Of a stretch of DNA of 32,308 nucleotides, positions 24,159 to 32,194 are shown piece by piece. Every line of letters starts with the position of its first letter. Positions within the stretch are counted from its first letter, which is position 1. Under the pieces are notes generated by a model. It was not told where the DNA came from. It was given only the letters and a program-made list of their open reading frames with translations, and did not search any database. Origin of the DNA: Calothrix sp. HK-06 (GTDB taxonomy: Bacteria > Cyanobacteriota > Cyanobacteriia > Cyanobacteriales > Nostocaceae); the NCBI RefSeq assembly GCF_001904745.1, contig NZ_MRCD01000102.1, forward strand, positions 1 to 32,308, written 5' to 3'. Both the position numbers and the translations under genes were made by a program.

Positions 24159-26747
24159 TTAAAGCCAGTTACCTACTAGTATGTAAGGCGCCCAGAAACC
24201 GGGTCGGGTATAATTTGGATATTTAGTTAATAATGTGATTTGGGCTTTTCTTAGTGCTTCGGCTTTTGTGACTTTGGTTTTGGCTAGTTCTCGGTAAAAT
24301 TCCCCTATTAATATAGATGTGGATTTGTCGTTGACGTGCCATAGTGATGCTAATGTACTTCTGGCGCCTGCTTTGAGTGATGCTCCTGCTAACCCTAATG
24401 TCGCGCGGTTGTCTCCAGCAGCGGTTTGACATGCACTTAGTACTAACATTTCTAATGCTTCAGGACGGGTTTCGTCGCGACGACGCAATAAGCTATCAAA
24501 CTGTGTGACATTTATTGGACCGTCGGCTGCTAGGATAAAGGTATTCTCGGCGCGCGAGCTAAATTGACCGTGGGTTGCTAGATGTAATACGTTATATCCA
24601 GAAGCATTAACTCTGGTTTCTAGGTTTTTACTGTTGAAGTTTTGGTTTAGTAATTGGGTATTGGAAACTCCTGCTTGAGATATTAAATTAAATTCGGACT
24701 GAATTTCTGGTAAAGGAGGAAATTGCTTTTTATAATTGAGTGGTGGTTGTATTAATCCACCTGCGAGTACATTGAGTTTTGTTTCTGCTAGGGGTTTCGG
24801 TTGAAATAGTTGTAATCCTAAACTTAATGCTACAGCGTATTTTTCAATCAGGTATTTTTGACCATCGTATAATGCTGCCATTGGCACGTTTCTTAAGGCG
24901 CCATCTAATACAAATACAAGTGTATTTATTTTGCTTTTTTCTAAATCAAATTCATTTGGTTTAATTAACCAGCTATAAACTTCTTGAGATAGCGCTTGTA
25001 CATCTTCTGTACGGTCTGGTTCTGTAATATACTCTCGAATTTGTTGGAGAACACTTTCTATTTCTGCTTGGGATTTTTTGATAGTGTAATGACGTAGCGG
25101 TTGTTGAGGAATTTTGACGATGATTTGAAGTTGTTCAGGAAGGATAATTGGGTAAATAATAGCAGCTGTGGAATTTGCTTCATCTACAACTTTATCAAGT
25201 AGTACTCTTTGCCCCTGTAGACAAGCTTCACGGAAAAAGTTATCTAGTTCTGCTAACTGTAGTGCTTCGATACGCGCTCTAGCTTTTTCTAATGTTTTTT
25301 CTGAGGTTTGCTGTGTGGAAAGTAATAAAGCAACTGATTCACGGTAGACTGGTTCTACGTTATCTCGAAAGTTAAATTGTATGTCTTGATTTACTGCTAC
25401 TAGGTCTGTTCGTAGTTGCTCTAAACTATCTACTGCTGCATCATATGCACTAATTGCTCCTTTAATATCACCTTCTGATTTCAAAATTCTTCCTAATTGC
25501 CATTGCCACAAATAAGCTATTTCAGCAGTATTTGTCTCTTTAGCTAAGTTTAATGCTTTTTCGGTAAGTTCGCGCGCTTGCTGCCATTGCTGTGTTTTTT
25601 CATATAAACTTCCTAACTTTCCTAGTGCATAAGCTTCCGCACGTGTATCACCAATGCTGCGAGATTGTTGTATTGCAGTTGCGAGAAGGGTGGAGGGGAG
25701 GGTGGGAGGGTGGGAGGGTGGGAGGGTGTGAGCGAAGTTTATTCGAGCGTAAATTGATGCGCGTGATGGGGGAAGTTGTTCTAATTGAGTTTGAATTGCT
25801 GGTATTAAAGTTTGAGCTTCATTTAATTTCTGTGTTTGAACTAGCAAACTATATTGATTAATTTGGGCTTGAACTTTGGTCAAGGGTGAAGGAGATGTTG
25901 TATATGTTTGTTGGTAAAATGATATAGCTTCTGGTATTTTCTGTTGCGCGCGGGCATTATTACCTAAATTTAGGAGAGTTGCGGCAGTGTAGATGGAAGA
26001 ATTTAATCGTTGGGATATTTCTAAACTTTTTTGTAAAACTCGGTCAGATTCTTCGAGTTTGCCAATTCTTTGTAGTGTGTTACCAAGCGAAAGTAACGCT
26101 ATTACTTTATCTAGTGAGTCTGGTTGAGATTGTAAGGTTTGATTTGTTTGTGCAAGCATTTCGAGCGCGCGACGGTTAAACCCCTGATTTCGTAAAGCTT
26201 GAGATTGATTGAGACGTGCGAGTGCTATACTATTCTTATCTCCTATTTTTGTGTAAATTTCCTCCATTTCCTTCCAGGTTGAAAGCGCTTGTTCTGAATG
26301 CCCTGTTTCTAACTGTAATCGTCCTTGAATATCTAAACTTTGGGCAAGAATAGGAAGGTTGATATTGTTTTGTAATGCTTTTTGATATCCTTGTAGGTTC
26401 AAGCTTTGAGTAATTGTGTTTTGAGCTTGTTTCCAGTCACCTAACTGTTGATATGTGAGTGAAAGATTACTCAGAGCTACTGCTTGTTCGAGTGTTTTAC
26501 CTTGCTTTTGATACGAGTCAACAGCTTGCTGTAATATTTGTGCAGCTTCAACATAGCGTCCGCTGTCATATAATAATTTACCAGTCTCTTGCATTTGTAA
26601 TTCTACGTTTTTTAGGTAGGGAGTATTTGCAAAAGCGGGTAATAATTGAACACATAATATAGTAGTTATAACCATAACTACTATATATCTTAAGTAGGAT
26701 TTACGTAAAGAAACTAGGCATCTAGTGAGAAATTGTGTTTTTTTCAT
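24159..26747 (-). CDS. Exported TPR-CHAT domain protein (putative cysteine protease)
   Basis: An 862-aa protein. A signal or anchor sequence (about 19-41, YIVVMVITTILCVQLLPAFA) is followed by tetratricopeptide repeats (about 50-450; for example AVALSNLSLTYQQLGDWKQAQ), a coiled linker (about 450-560) and a C-terminal CHAT domain (about 600-862). The catalytic dyad of clan CD peptidases is visible: His726 in HLATHGQF and Cys773 in LSACQTA, with GLAGASLKAGARSTLASLW after it. CHAT proteins include separase-like proteases; relatives in Craspase-type systems cleave partners after activation. Here TPRs would select the partner, outside or at the membrane. The gene contains an 8-bp tandem repeat (25693-25728). 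Downstream of the DUF1822 and sigma genes on the same strand, with a 261-base gap. Confidence 0.9.
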   Translation of the reverse strand: MKKTQFLTRCLVSLRKSYLRYIVVMVITTILCVQLLPAFANTPYLKNVELQMQETGKLLYDSGRYVEAAQILQQAVDSYQKQGKTLEQAVALSNLSLTYQQLGDWKQAQNTITQSLNLQGYQKALQNNINLPILAQSLDIQGRLQLETGHSEQALSTWKEMEEIYTKIGDKNSIALARLNQSQALRNQGFNRRALEMLAQTNQTLQSQPDSLDKVIALLSLGNTLQRIGKLEESDRVLQKSLEISQRLNSSIYTAATLLNLGNNARAQQKIPEAISFYQQTYTTSPSPLTKVQAQINQYSLLVQTQKLNEAQTLIPAIQTQLEQLPPSRASIYARINFAHTLPPSHPPTLPSTLLATAIQQSRSIGDTRAEAYALGKLGSLYEKTQQWQQARELTEKALNLAKETNTAEIAYLWQWQLGRILKSEGDIKGAISAYDAAVDSLEQLRTDLVAVNQDIQFNFRDNVEPVYRESVALLLSTQQTSEKTLEKARARIEALQLAELDNFFREACLQGQRVLLDKVVDEANSTAAIIYPIILPEQLQIIVKIPQQPLRHYTIKKSQAEIESVLQQIREYITEPDRTEDVQALSQEVYSWLIKPNEFDLEKSKINTLVFVLDGALRNVPMAALYDGQKYLIEKYAVALSLGLQLFQPKPLAETKLNVLAGGLIQPPLNYKKQFPPLPEIQSEFNLISQAGVSNTQLLNQNFNSKNLETRVNASGYNVLHLATHGQFSSRAENTFILAADGPINVTQFDSLLRRRDETRPEALEMLVLSACQTAAGDNRATLGLAGASLKAGARSTLASLWHVNDKSTSILIGEFYRELAKTKVTKAEALRKAQITLLTKYPNYTRPGFWAPYILVGNWL
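25692..25728. repeat. (GGTGGGAG)n tandem octamer with G-quadruplex potential, inside the CHAT gene
   Basis: Three full copies of GGTGGGAG (25701-25724) plus a partial fourth (25725-25728), preceded by a degenerate copy (25693-25700). Together they form a run of G-triplets separated by single bases. In the minus-strand gene the tract encodes a Pro/Ser/Thr stretch (LPPSHPPTLPSTLL). Because the unit is eight bases, gain or loss of one copy would shift the reading frame. Confidence 0.9.
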
Positions 26748-27008
26748 TTTTTTAAACAGCTTTATATGTAATACTTTTTTGTTTCCTTTTCTTTTTTTCT
26801 TTGTATTCTACCCTGCGGTAAATCCTCCGGATTATGTGCCTTTGTGGCTTTTTACATAAATATGATGTTCACAAGTAAATTTAACTTAATAAAAATACAC
26901 ATTATTTTTGTACGTTGGGTTGCACCCAACCTACGTTTTTAATATATAACGAGTATATATGCTGATATATAAAAAAATATATTAAATTTTCAAATTCGAG
27001 ATGTCTAA
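26748..27008. other. Intergenic region between TPR-CHAT and DUF1822 genes
   Basis: AT-rich with no plausible gene. It holds a CCTGCGGTAAATCCTCCGGATTA fragment of an extragenic repeat (about 26811-26833; its inner half matches the repeat at 20638-20691). It also holds a GTTGGGT/ACCCAAC hairpin (26914-26930) followed by CTACGTTTTT. Read on the minus strand, the hairpin lies about 80 bases after the DUF1822 stop and could end the sigma-DUF1822 transcript; the CHAT gene would then need its own promoter. Confidence 0.5.
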
Positions 27009-28154
27009 TTAAAACCGTAGAATTTCGCGTTCGTAGTTTTCAGGTGTTGGTTCAACTTCCCAAACGATACCTTCTCCAGATTCAAGCATGACTTCAACAT
27101 ACAGCAGTTCTAATGGTGCCGTTGCAACATCTTCATTATTTGTAAACATTTGTAAATCTTCGGTTAGCAGTCTTAACTTAAAACCTTCAGGTATTAAACC
27201 TTCTGAATTAAAACTTCGTAATTCAAACCGCCAAACTAGTTCCGAAGCATTACCTTTAGAGAAAATGCGTAACTCGTATGCATCACCAGCTATTAACAGT
27301 TGTCGAGACAACCCTATTGTAGATGTTTCTTTGCTTCGCATACCTGTTGGCGCCGTTATAAATTCGCGTGTTGACCAACCAAGCTGGGTTGCAAAATTTG
27401 AAATTCCATCAGTCAGCCACTGTAGAACAGATGTTTGCTGTGTTAAGCCTTGTCGTAATTCATACAAACGTTGGCGCCAACCACCGTGTGCTAGCAATGC
27501 TCCCCAAAGCTGAAATGGAATTTCTAAACGTGGAAATTTAACGTCTGCTCCTAAACGTTGTAATAAATTTTCAGCTTGAGCTTGGGGTAATGGTGGTAGT
27601 TCTGATATCGAAGCGCGCGTGACTTCAGGGTAATATTGAGTAGTCAACCACAAAACGTTTAAATCTTGAATTAAATCTTCTGTTTCCAAATCGTAGGTAC
27701 GGTCGCTAGTGTTATAAACACCAAAAGTTTTGATATTTTGATGGTTTGTGTAGCCATAAACTCTTGCCCAACCTTCATCTGGGTTTACCTGTACTGCTAA
27801 ATAGTAATCACCAACCCATTGAGGAATATCTATCCACTCTTGCGGTACACGTAGTTCATCACTATCCATTGCTAAAGTTGGTATTAACACTAAACGCGCG
27901 CTACCAAAACTAATAGCTGTACCGTTGACAAACTCCCAAATACTAGCCAATGCTGCATTATTAGGATAAACCGTTGGAGTCACAGAAAATTCTTCGCCCA
28001 ACATGCATAAAAATGCGTCCAAACACAGTTTGTTAATTAAAGCACGCTGACTGGCGCCTGCGGTTAAGAACTTTTGTTCTGGTGCAGTAAATGTTTGAGG
28101 AATTTCCAGAATGTGTTCATTATCAAGTAAAGAGGGGAAAGACGCGCTAAACAT
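27009..28154 (-). CDS. DUF1822 family protein
   Basis: A 381-aa protein with the DUF1822 pattern. N-terminus FPSLLDNEHILEIPQTF, then a helix with ALINKLCLDAFLCML, the strand block VPQEWIDIPQWVGDYYLAVQVNPDEGWARVYGYT, and a C-terminal beta domain (LRLLTEDLQMF, LYVEVMLESGEGIVWEVEP). The function of the family is not known. Its start lies 18 bases after the stop of the sigma-factor gene, so the two are co-transcribed. I recall this sigma/DUF1822 pairing as common in filamentous cyanobacteria, sometimes with CHAT genes nearby. A role as partner or regulator of the sigma factor is a reasonable but untested inference. No signal peptide, so probably cytoplasmic. Confidence 0.88.
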   Translation of the reverse strand: MFSASFPSLLDNEHILEIPQTFTAPEQKFLTAGASQRALINKLCLDAFLCMLGEEFSVTPTVYPNNAALASIWEFVNGTAISFGSARLVLIPTLAMDSDELRVPQEWIDIPQWVGDYYLAVQVNPDEGWARVYGYTNHQNIKTFGVYNTSDRTYDLETEDLIQDLNVLWLTTQYYPEVTRASISELPPLPQAQAENLLQRLGADVKFPRLEIPFQLWGALLAHGGWRQRLYELRQGLTQQTSVLQWLTDGISNFATQLGWSTREFITAPTGMRSKETSTIGLSRQLLIAGDAYELRIFSKGNASELVWRFELRSFNSEGLIPEGFKLRLLTEDLQMFTNNEDVATAPLELLYVEVMLESGEGIVWEVEPTPENYEREILRF

Positions 28155-28172
28155 AATTTTCTTGACTCCAAT

Positions 28173-29369
28173 TTAATTATCTGCTAGGTAATTAGTATGG
28201 CCGTAATAATTTTTGAGCCATTCCTCCAAGCTTTTGCTTACTGCATCTAGTACGTTAGATGTGGGACTAATATGCATGTTGTTTGTACTCCATTGAGTTA
28301 AAGCTAGTAACAACGTGCGTTTAATGCTCGTCAAACGGCGAGAAACAGTGTATTGCTTCATATCTAGCTTTTTGGCAATTTGCTGTTGAGTTAGCTGTTG
28401 CTCGTAATAGACTTGCAGTAGTTGCTGTGACTCTGTATCGAGTGCTGCTATGGCATCAGTCAAAACTTGGGTTAGCTCGACTTGTTGCTTTTGCCTATCT
28501 ATATATTCTTCTTGGGTAATAACTTTCATCAGTAGCGACGTATCTTCCGAAGCTGGTAACACATCAAGTAAATTACCAGTTTCTTGCCCTGTAAATGTAG
28601 CATCAGCAGAAACCATTTTTGGGAACAGATAGTTACGTGCAGCTACACAGCAAGCACTTATCCATTTTTCCAAATTTTCTGGGGTTGCTTTCGAGTTAGA
28701 TGTCAACTGACTCAACTGCTGTACATTATATAAGTCAGCTATTGACTGCCAAGTTGAAGTACCAGGTTTATTCAGAGCGCGAGTTTTCTTACCTTCAGTT
28801 GCGTATATTTCCTTAAAACATTCCCAAGCTAGAAGGTAGCTCTCAATAATTTGACTGTTATAGCCCGCATTCGTCAAGGCGCCTATCAAGCGTTTACGGC
28901 TAATTTTGTGTAGTAATGACCAATCGCTACAAATATCTGCTTCGTGATGTAAGCGTAACGAGTCTTTGATAAAACCCTCAAAAGCTAATTCGGCATAACT
29001 TTTTAAACTACTTCCAAGTTCTGAGTTGAAGTTTTTCAGTATCTTGGGAACGCGCGCGATAGCGATTTGAAAGCAGTCAGCTATGCTACATTGACTTTTA
29101 AAGTTCAGCGCCATTTTTTTCGCCGTCCAGTAGCACACCTCCTGTAAGTAAGCTGAAATATGTGCCATTGCAAGAGGATTTGATTCAGCTTGCCATATTT
29201 TATGCCAATAAACTGCCCAAAGCCTGTCTGTTTGCGTTTGTGGTGATTGTTCCAAGCAGTATTTTATACTACGTCTCAACTTAGCATCGGTTGCCCAAGT
29301 GCTAAACCTATCTGCATCGAATAGCAGAAAGGTAGAAAATATTTCGATAATGCTCTGCCTAGGTTGCAT
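28173..29369 (-). CDS. Sigma-70 family RNA polymerase sigma factor (group-3-like)
   Basis: From the ATG at 29369 the protein is 398 aa and starts MQPRQSIIEIFSTFLLFDAD, a start I associate with a divergent cyanobacterial sigma class (SigJ-like). The frame extends 16 codons upstream without family features. The N-terminal two thirds are helical (SIKYCLEQ, ISAYLQEVCYWTAKKMALNF, FEGFIKDSLRLHHEADICSD) in place of a canonical region 2. A sigma-4-type helix-turn-helix is clear at about 326-350 (LTQQQIAKKLDMKQYTVSRR), preceded by LDTESQQLLQVYYEQQ. It should direct RNA polymerase to a special promoter set. First gene of the sigma-DUF1822 operon and divergent from the calpain-like protease gene. I avoid a gene symbol because orthology cannot be proved here. 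Confidence 0.85.
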   Translation of the reverse strand: MQPRQSIIEIFSTFLLFDADRFSTWATDAKLRRSIKYCLEQSPQTQTDRLWAVYWHKIWQAESNPLAMAHISAYLQEVCYWTAKKMALNFKSQCSIADCFQIAIARVPKILKNFNSELGSSLKSYAELAFEGFIKDSLRLHHEADICSDWSLLHKISRKRLIGALTNAGYNSQIIESYLLAWECFKEIYATEGKKTRALNKPGTSTWQSIADLYNVQQLSQLTSNSKATPENLEKWISACCVAARNYLFPKMVSADATFTGQETGNLLDVLPASEDTSLLMKVITQEEYIDRQKQQVELTQVLTDAIAALDTESQQLLQVYYEQQLTQQQIAKKLDMKQYTVSRRLTSIKRTLLLALTQWSTNNMHISPTSNVLDAVSKSLEEWLKNYYGHTNYLADN

Positions 29370-29750
29370 GAAAAAAAATATATATAAAGGTTTTAAATTT
29401 AGTGGCTTGGTAATCAATTTTAACCTATTTGCATACTTCTGCTTATCTGTACAGTCGTTCGAGTTCGTCTACGTCTAGATACTTCAAAATTTTTTTGAGT
29501 ACGTGCATAAACTCAAAAAAGTCATCGTATACAGCGATAACAGTGAGGTTGATGCAAGCGATACTTTGAAGAATCTACCGCGCGCAAACCTTTCCTATAT
29601 GCTGAAGTTTTTATCTGTATTCCAAAATACATTTTTGTCTCATAACATGCTATTAGTTGATATCTGCATCCAACTAATAGTACTTCTGGTCTAATTTTTA
29701 CTTTTTTGCTGTCAGATTTCACCAATTACGCACTATTAAGGATTCCAGCT
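29370..29750. promoter_or_regulatory. Divergent control region between sigma operon and calpain-like gene
   Basis: 381 bases that must hold the promoters of both the sigma operon (minus) and the protease gene (plus). Two perfect inverted repeats are present: TTTTTTGAGT/ACTCAAAAAA (29491-29500/29511-29520, 10-base loop) and CTATTAGTTG/CAACTAATAG (29650-29659/29671-29680, 11-base loop). Either could be an operator or an RNA hairpin. The plus-strand frame from a GTG at 29503 to 29694 is not called as a gene, since it overlaps both repeats and ends in a random-looking hydrophobic tail. Confidence 0.5.
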
Positions 29751-31487
29751 ATGTTTAATCAATCACAGTCTTTCGGTCGTCAAGATACACTCAATACTAA
29801 TCTTAATACTTCTGCCGCAAACTTGTCTGCTTCTTCAAATGGTTTAGATACGAAAATATCAGCTTTAAATCTTCAAACTAGTGCTAGCTTAAATAATTTT
29901 AGCTCGAGCATTTTAGCAGCCAATGGTAGCAACGCATCGGCAGATAGTAACAATACCATGTCTACTGCGACAGCTTGGGCACCGTTAAATGGTTGGTTTG
30001 CACATGGTGAAAGTATTGGAGGCACTGATACAAACGACTATTTTAGTTTTAGCTTAAATAGCACTAGTGACTTGAGTATGGTAATGTCGGGATTGAGTGC
30101 TGATGTTGATATTCGTTTACTAGATGCTAATGGAAATGAAATTGCGCTTTCTAACAATAGCGGAACTCATAGTATAGGTGGTAACGCTTATAAAGTGGGT
30201 ACATCCGAAGCTTTTGATGTTACGCTCAATGCAGGTAGTTATTACTTTAAAGCTAGTTCTTATGATGGTGGTGTAAGTGATTATAAGATGAATTTTTTGG
30301 CAAAACCAGTTACATATGGCTCAGATTGGTATAGTCAAAACCTTAAAGATAGTGGCATTAAGAATTGGGCACGTGAATTTGGCAGCGATGGTAAATTAGG
30401 ACGTAATGAAATGATGTTAATAATGCGGAGTGCATTAGATGGAGGTACTGTTGATGCTAATGAGTTAAGCGACTTACGAAAACTGATTGGAAGCTTTCAG
30501 ATGGATGACTATGTGAAAAACTTATCTACAAAGGTTGCTTTTGGTAGTAGTGCTAACGCCAAGTATCAAGAAGAAAGTCTAGGTAACTTGGTAGCTGGTA
30601 GTTCTGCAACACATCTTGATAAATTAATAGGCAAGTGGTTTTTAGGTAATGACTTACCTTCCACTAGTATATCTTCAGGTGGAACAATTAGCTATGGTTT
30701 AGCAAACACAAGTGGGCTGTCTGGTCGTAACCAAGTATTATTTGGCCAAGATAGCACTAGTAGCCAAGTCAAGATGAGTACTTCAGATATCAAACAAGGT
30801 TCTTTAGCTGATTGTTATTTTGTGGCTTCATTAGGCGCGCTAGCTGGTAACAGCCAGCATGGTCTATCTTCGATAAATAATATGTTTATTGATAATGGCG
30901 ATGGTACATTTACAGTTCGCTTCTATGGTCAAAATGATGGGAAAGTGACTACAGGCGCCGAATATGTTACCGTCAACCAATATTTATCAGGAAGCCTAGC
31001 TGGTTATGATAACCAAAATACAGGTTTGTGGGTAGCCTTAGCAGAAAAAGCTTATGCTCAGTTTTCAGAGTTAGGTATTTCTCAGCGCTCTAGCACAGCT
31101 AATAATTACGGTAGTATTGAATATGGTTCGGGCTTCCGAGTCATGAATGCAATTACTGGTGTCACCCAAGGTGGTGTGTATGCTAACTACTCTACAGTTG
31201 GCTCGGCAACACCATTAGGAGGTTTCTTAAGTTTATCAGACATTGCTAGCCGTTTAAATCAGGGATGGGCGATGACAGCAGATACAGTTGGCTCAGATAA
31301 AGCTGTAAAAGCAGGAATTGTTGGAGGTCATGAGTATATAGTTGTAAGTGCTAATACCTCGAATGGAACGCTTACACTCTACAATCCTTGGGGTTCAACA
31401 TCCGCAGAGCGAGGTGAAACCAATGGTTATAAAACTATTTCCTACAATGATTTCAAGAATGTCTTCGATGTGATTAATGTTGGTTAG
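29751..31487 (+). CDS. Calpain-like (C2 family) cysteine protease with PPC domain
   Basis: A 578-aa protein from the ATG at 29751, preceded by AAGGA (29738-29742) at good spacing; a longer non-ATG start is unlikely. Residues 1-60 are Ser/Asn/Thr-rich without a classical signal peptide. A bacterial pre-peptidase (PPC-like) beta domain follows (about 60-185, NDYFSFSLNSTSDLSMVMSG, VDIRLLDANGNEI). The C-terminal calpain core has Cys355 in KQGSLADCYFVASLGALA, His527 in VGGHEYIVVSAN and Asn545 in LYNPWGS, a complete Cys-His-Asn triad. Bacterial calpain-like proteases are poorly studied; the PPC domain suggests export. Divergent from the sigma operon, which places it beside another cysteine protease gene (TPR-CHAT). 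Confidence 0.9.
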   Translation: MFNQSQSFGRQDTLNTNLNTSAANLSASSNGLDTKISALNLQTSASLNNFSSSILAANGSNASADSNNTMSTATAWAPLNGWFAHGESIGGTDTNDYFSFSLNSTSDLSMVMSGLSADVDIRLLDANGNEIALSNNSGTHSIGGNAYKVGTSEAFDVTLNAGSYYFKASSYDGGVSDYKMNFLAKPVTYGSDWYSQNLKDSGIKNWAREFGSDGKLGRNEMMLIMRSALDGGTVDANELSDLRKLIGSFQMDDYVKNLSTKVAFGSSANAKYQEESLGNLVAGSSATHLDKLIGKWFLGNDLPSTSISSGGTISYGLANTSGLSGRNQVLFGQDSTSSQVKMSTSDIKQGSLADCYFVASLGALAGNSQHGLSSINNMFIDNGDGTFTVRFYGQNDGKVTTGAEYVTVNQYLSGSLAGYDNQNTGLWVALAEKAYAQFSELGISQRSSTANNYGSIEYGSGFRVMNAITGVTQGGVYANYSTVGSATPLGGFLSLSDIASRLNQGWAMTADTVGSDKAVKAGIVGGHEYIVVSANTSNGTLTLYNPWGSTSAERGETNGYKTISYNDFKNVFDVINVG

Positions 31488-31521
31488 GTTGATAAGCTGT
31501 TATGCTTTTAATTTTAATAAT

Positions 31522-31541
31522 GGGACGGGCAAGGATGCCCG
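31522..31541. repeat. CGGGCAAGGATGCCCG palindromic repeat, left copy
   Basis: CGGGCAAGGATGCCCG (31526-31541) has a GGGC/GCCC stem around AAGGAT. It lies 34 bases after the calpain gene stop. A reverse-complement copy lies at 32146-32166, so the two flank the 170-aa gene in inverted orientation. Confidence 0.75.
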
Positions 31542-31584
31542 TTATACAAGACTACAAGAGTTTTATTAGGGAATTTATTTGTAT

Positions 31585-32097
31585 ATGTATAAATGGCAAA
31601 TCAGTCTTGCAATCGCTAGTTTAACTAGTTTAGCTTTAATAATTTACGCGCGTAACTATCAGGCGGTAGGCAAAGTAGTTCCATCATCAATTGAAAAAAC
31701 AATGCAAAATACACCTCCGAGTCAAGTTAAAGTCAGTCCATCACTAAACTTGCAAATTTGGCAAAATGACCCGAAGAGACCTTTAAGCGGCGCCTATAAA
31801 GTCGGTAGTCAACTTGGTTTTGCAACTATAGACTTTCTTTTAGAGAATACAACAGAAAAACCAATTACAATCCAGCTAGAGAAAATAGAAGTTCGCAGAT
31901 TGAACTCAAAGTCAAATCAGCCATTAATGTCTTTACCTGCTAAAAGTATAACACTTGGAGGTTTGGAATATGCTCCTCAGCGCTATCAATTAAGTAATCG
32001 AGATGGTTATCAAAGTGGGCAAGTTGAGGCAATTGTTGTTTATAAATTAGATGGTAAACAGTATATATTACGTTCGGCACCTGTGTCCGCGCGTTAA
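31585..32097 (+). CDS. Hypothetical membrane-anchored protein (170 aa)
   Basis: From the ATG at 31585 the protein starts MYKWQISLAIASLTSLALII, an N-terminal signal anchor; a TTG two codons upstream is the alternative. The rest is a soluble, probably beta-rich domain that lies outside the cytoplasm: LNLQIWQNDPKRPLSGAYKV, FATIDFLLENTTEKPITIQL, and a charged middle (EKIEVRRLNSKSNQPLMSL). The strand pattern recalls small immunoglobulin-like domains, but I do not recognise a family and give no function. It lies 97 bases after the calpain gene on the same strand, separated from it by a palindromic repeat, so co-transcription is uncertain. Confidence 0.7.
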   Translation: MYKWQISLAIASLTSLALIIYARNYQAVGKVVPSSIEKTMQNTPPSQVKVSPSLNLQIWQNDPKRPLSGAYKVGSQLGFATIDFLLENTTEKPITIQLEKIEVRRLNSKSNQPLMSLPAKSITLGGLEYAPQRYQLSNRDGYQSGQVEAIVVYKLDGKQYILRSAPVSAR

Positions 32098-32145
32098 AGC
32101 TAAAGGGACTTTCAAATCAAAAAATCTGCAAACTGTTCTTGTGGG

Positions 32146-32166
32146 GTGGGCATCCTTGCCCGCCCC
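32146..32166. repeat. GGGCATCCTTGCCCG palindromic repeat, right copy (inverted)
   Basis: GGGCATCCTTGCCCGCCCC (32148-32166) is the reverse complement of the copy at 31526-31540 over 15 bases, with a further GGGG/CCCC flank that extends the stem. It follows the 170-aa gene by about 50 bases and may act as its 3' stem. Confidence 0.75.
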
Positions 32167-32194
32167 ATATCTGTAACGGGCGAGGATACCTTAT

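Larger units (their letters stand above)
837..31794. repeat. Highly iterated GGCGCC palindrome (about 53 copies)
   Basis: Reading by eye I found GGCGCC at, for example, 837, 1112, 1620, 1820, 2260, 4473, 6600, 7133, 8180, 9142, 10231, 12388, 13909, 16433, 18840, 20197, 21349, 23603, 24363, 27349, 28878, 30954 and 31789, about 53 in all, both inside and outside genes. Around 1.5 are expected at this base composition. Flanking bases vary, so the core unit is six bases. HIP1 (GCGATCGC) was not found. Confidence 0.9.

Noticed and set aside
29503-29694. 63-aa plus-strand frame from a GTG upstream of the calpain-like gene
   Set aside because: Its first part looks mildly protein-like, but it starts inside the loop of one inverted repeat, runs through another, and ends in a random hydrophobic tail; no ribosome-binding site.
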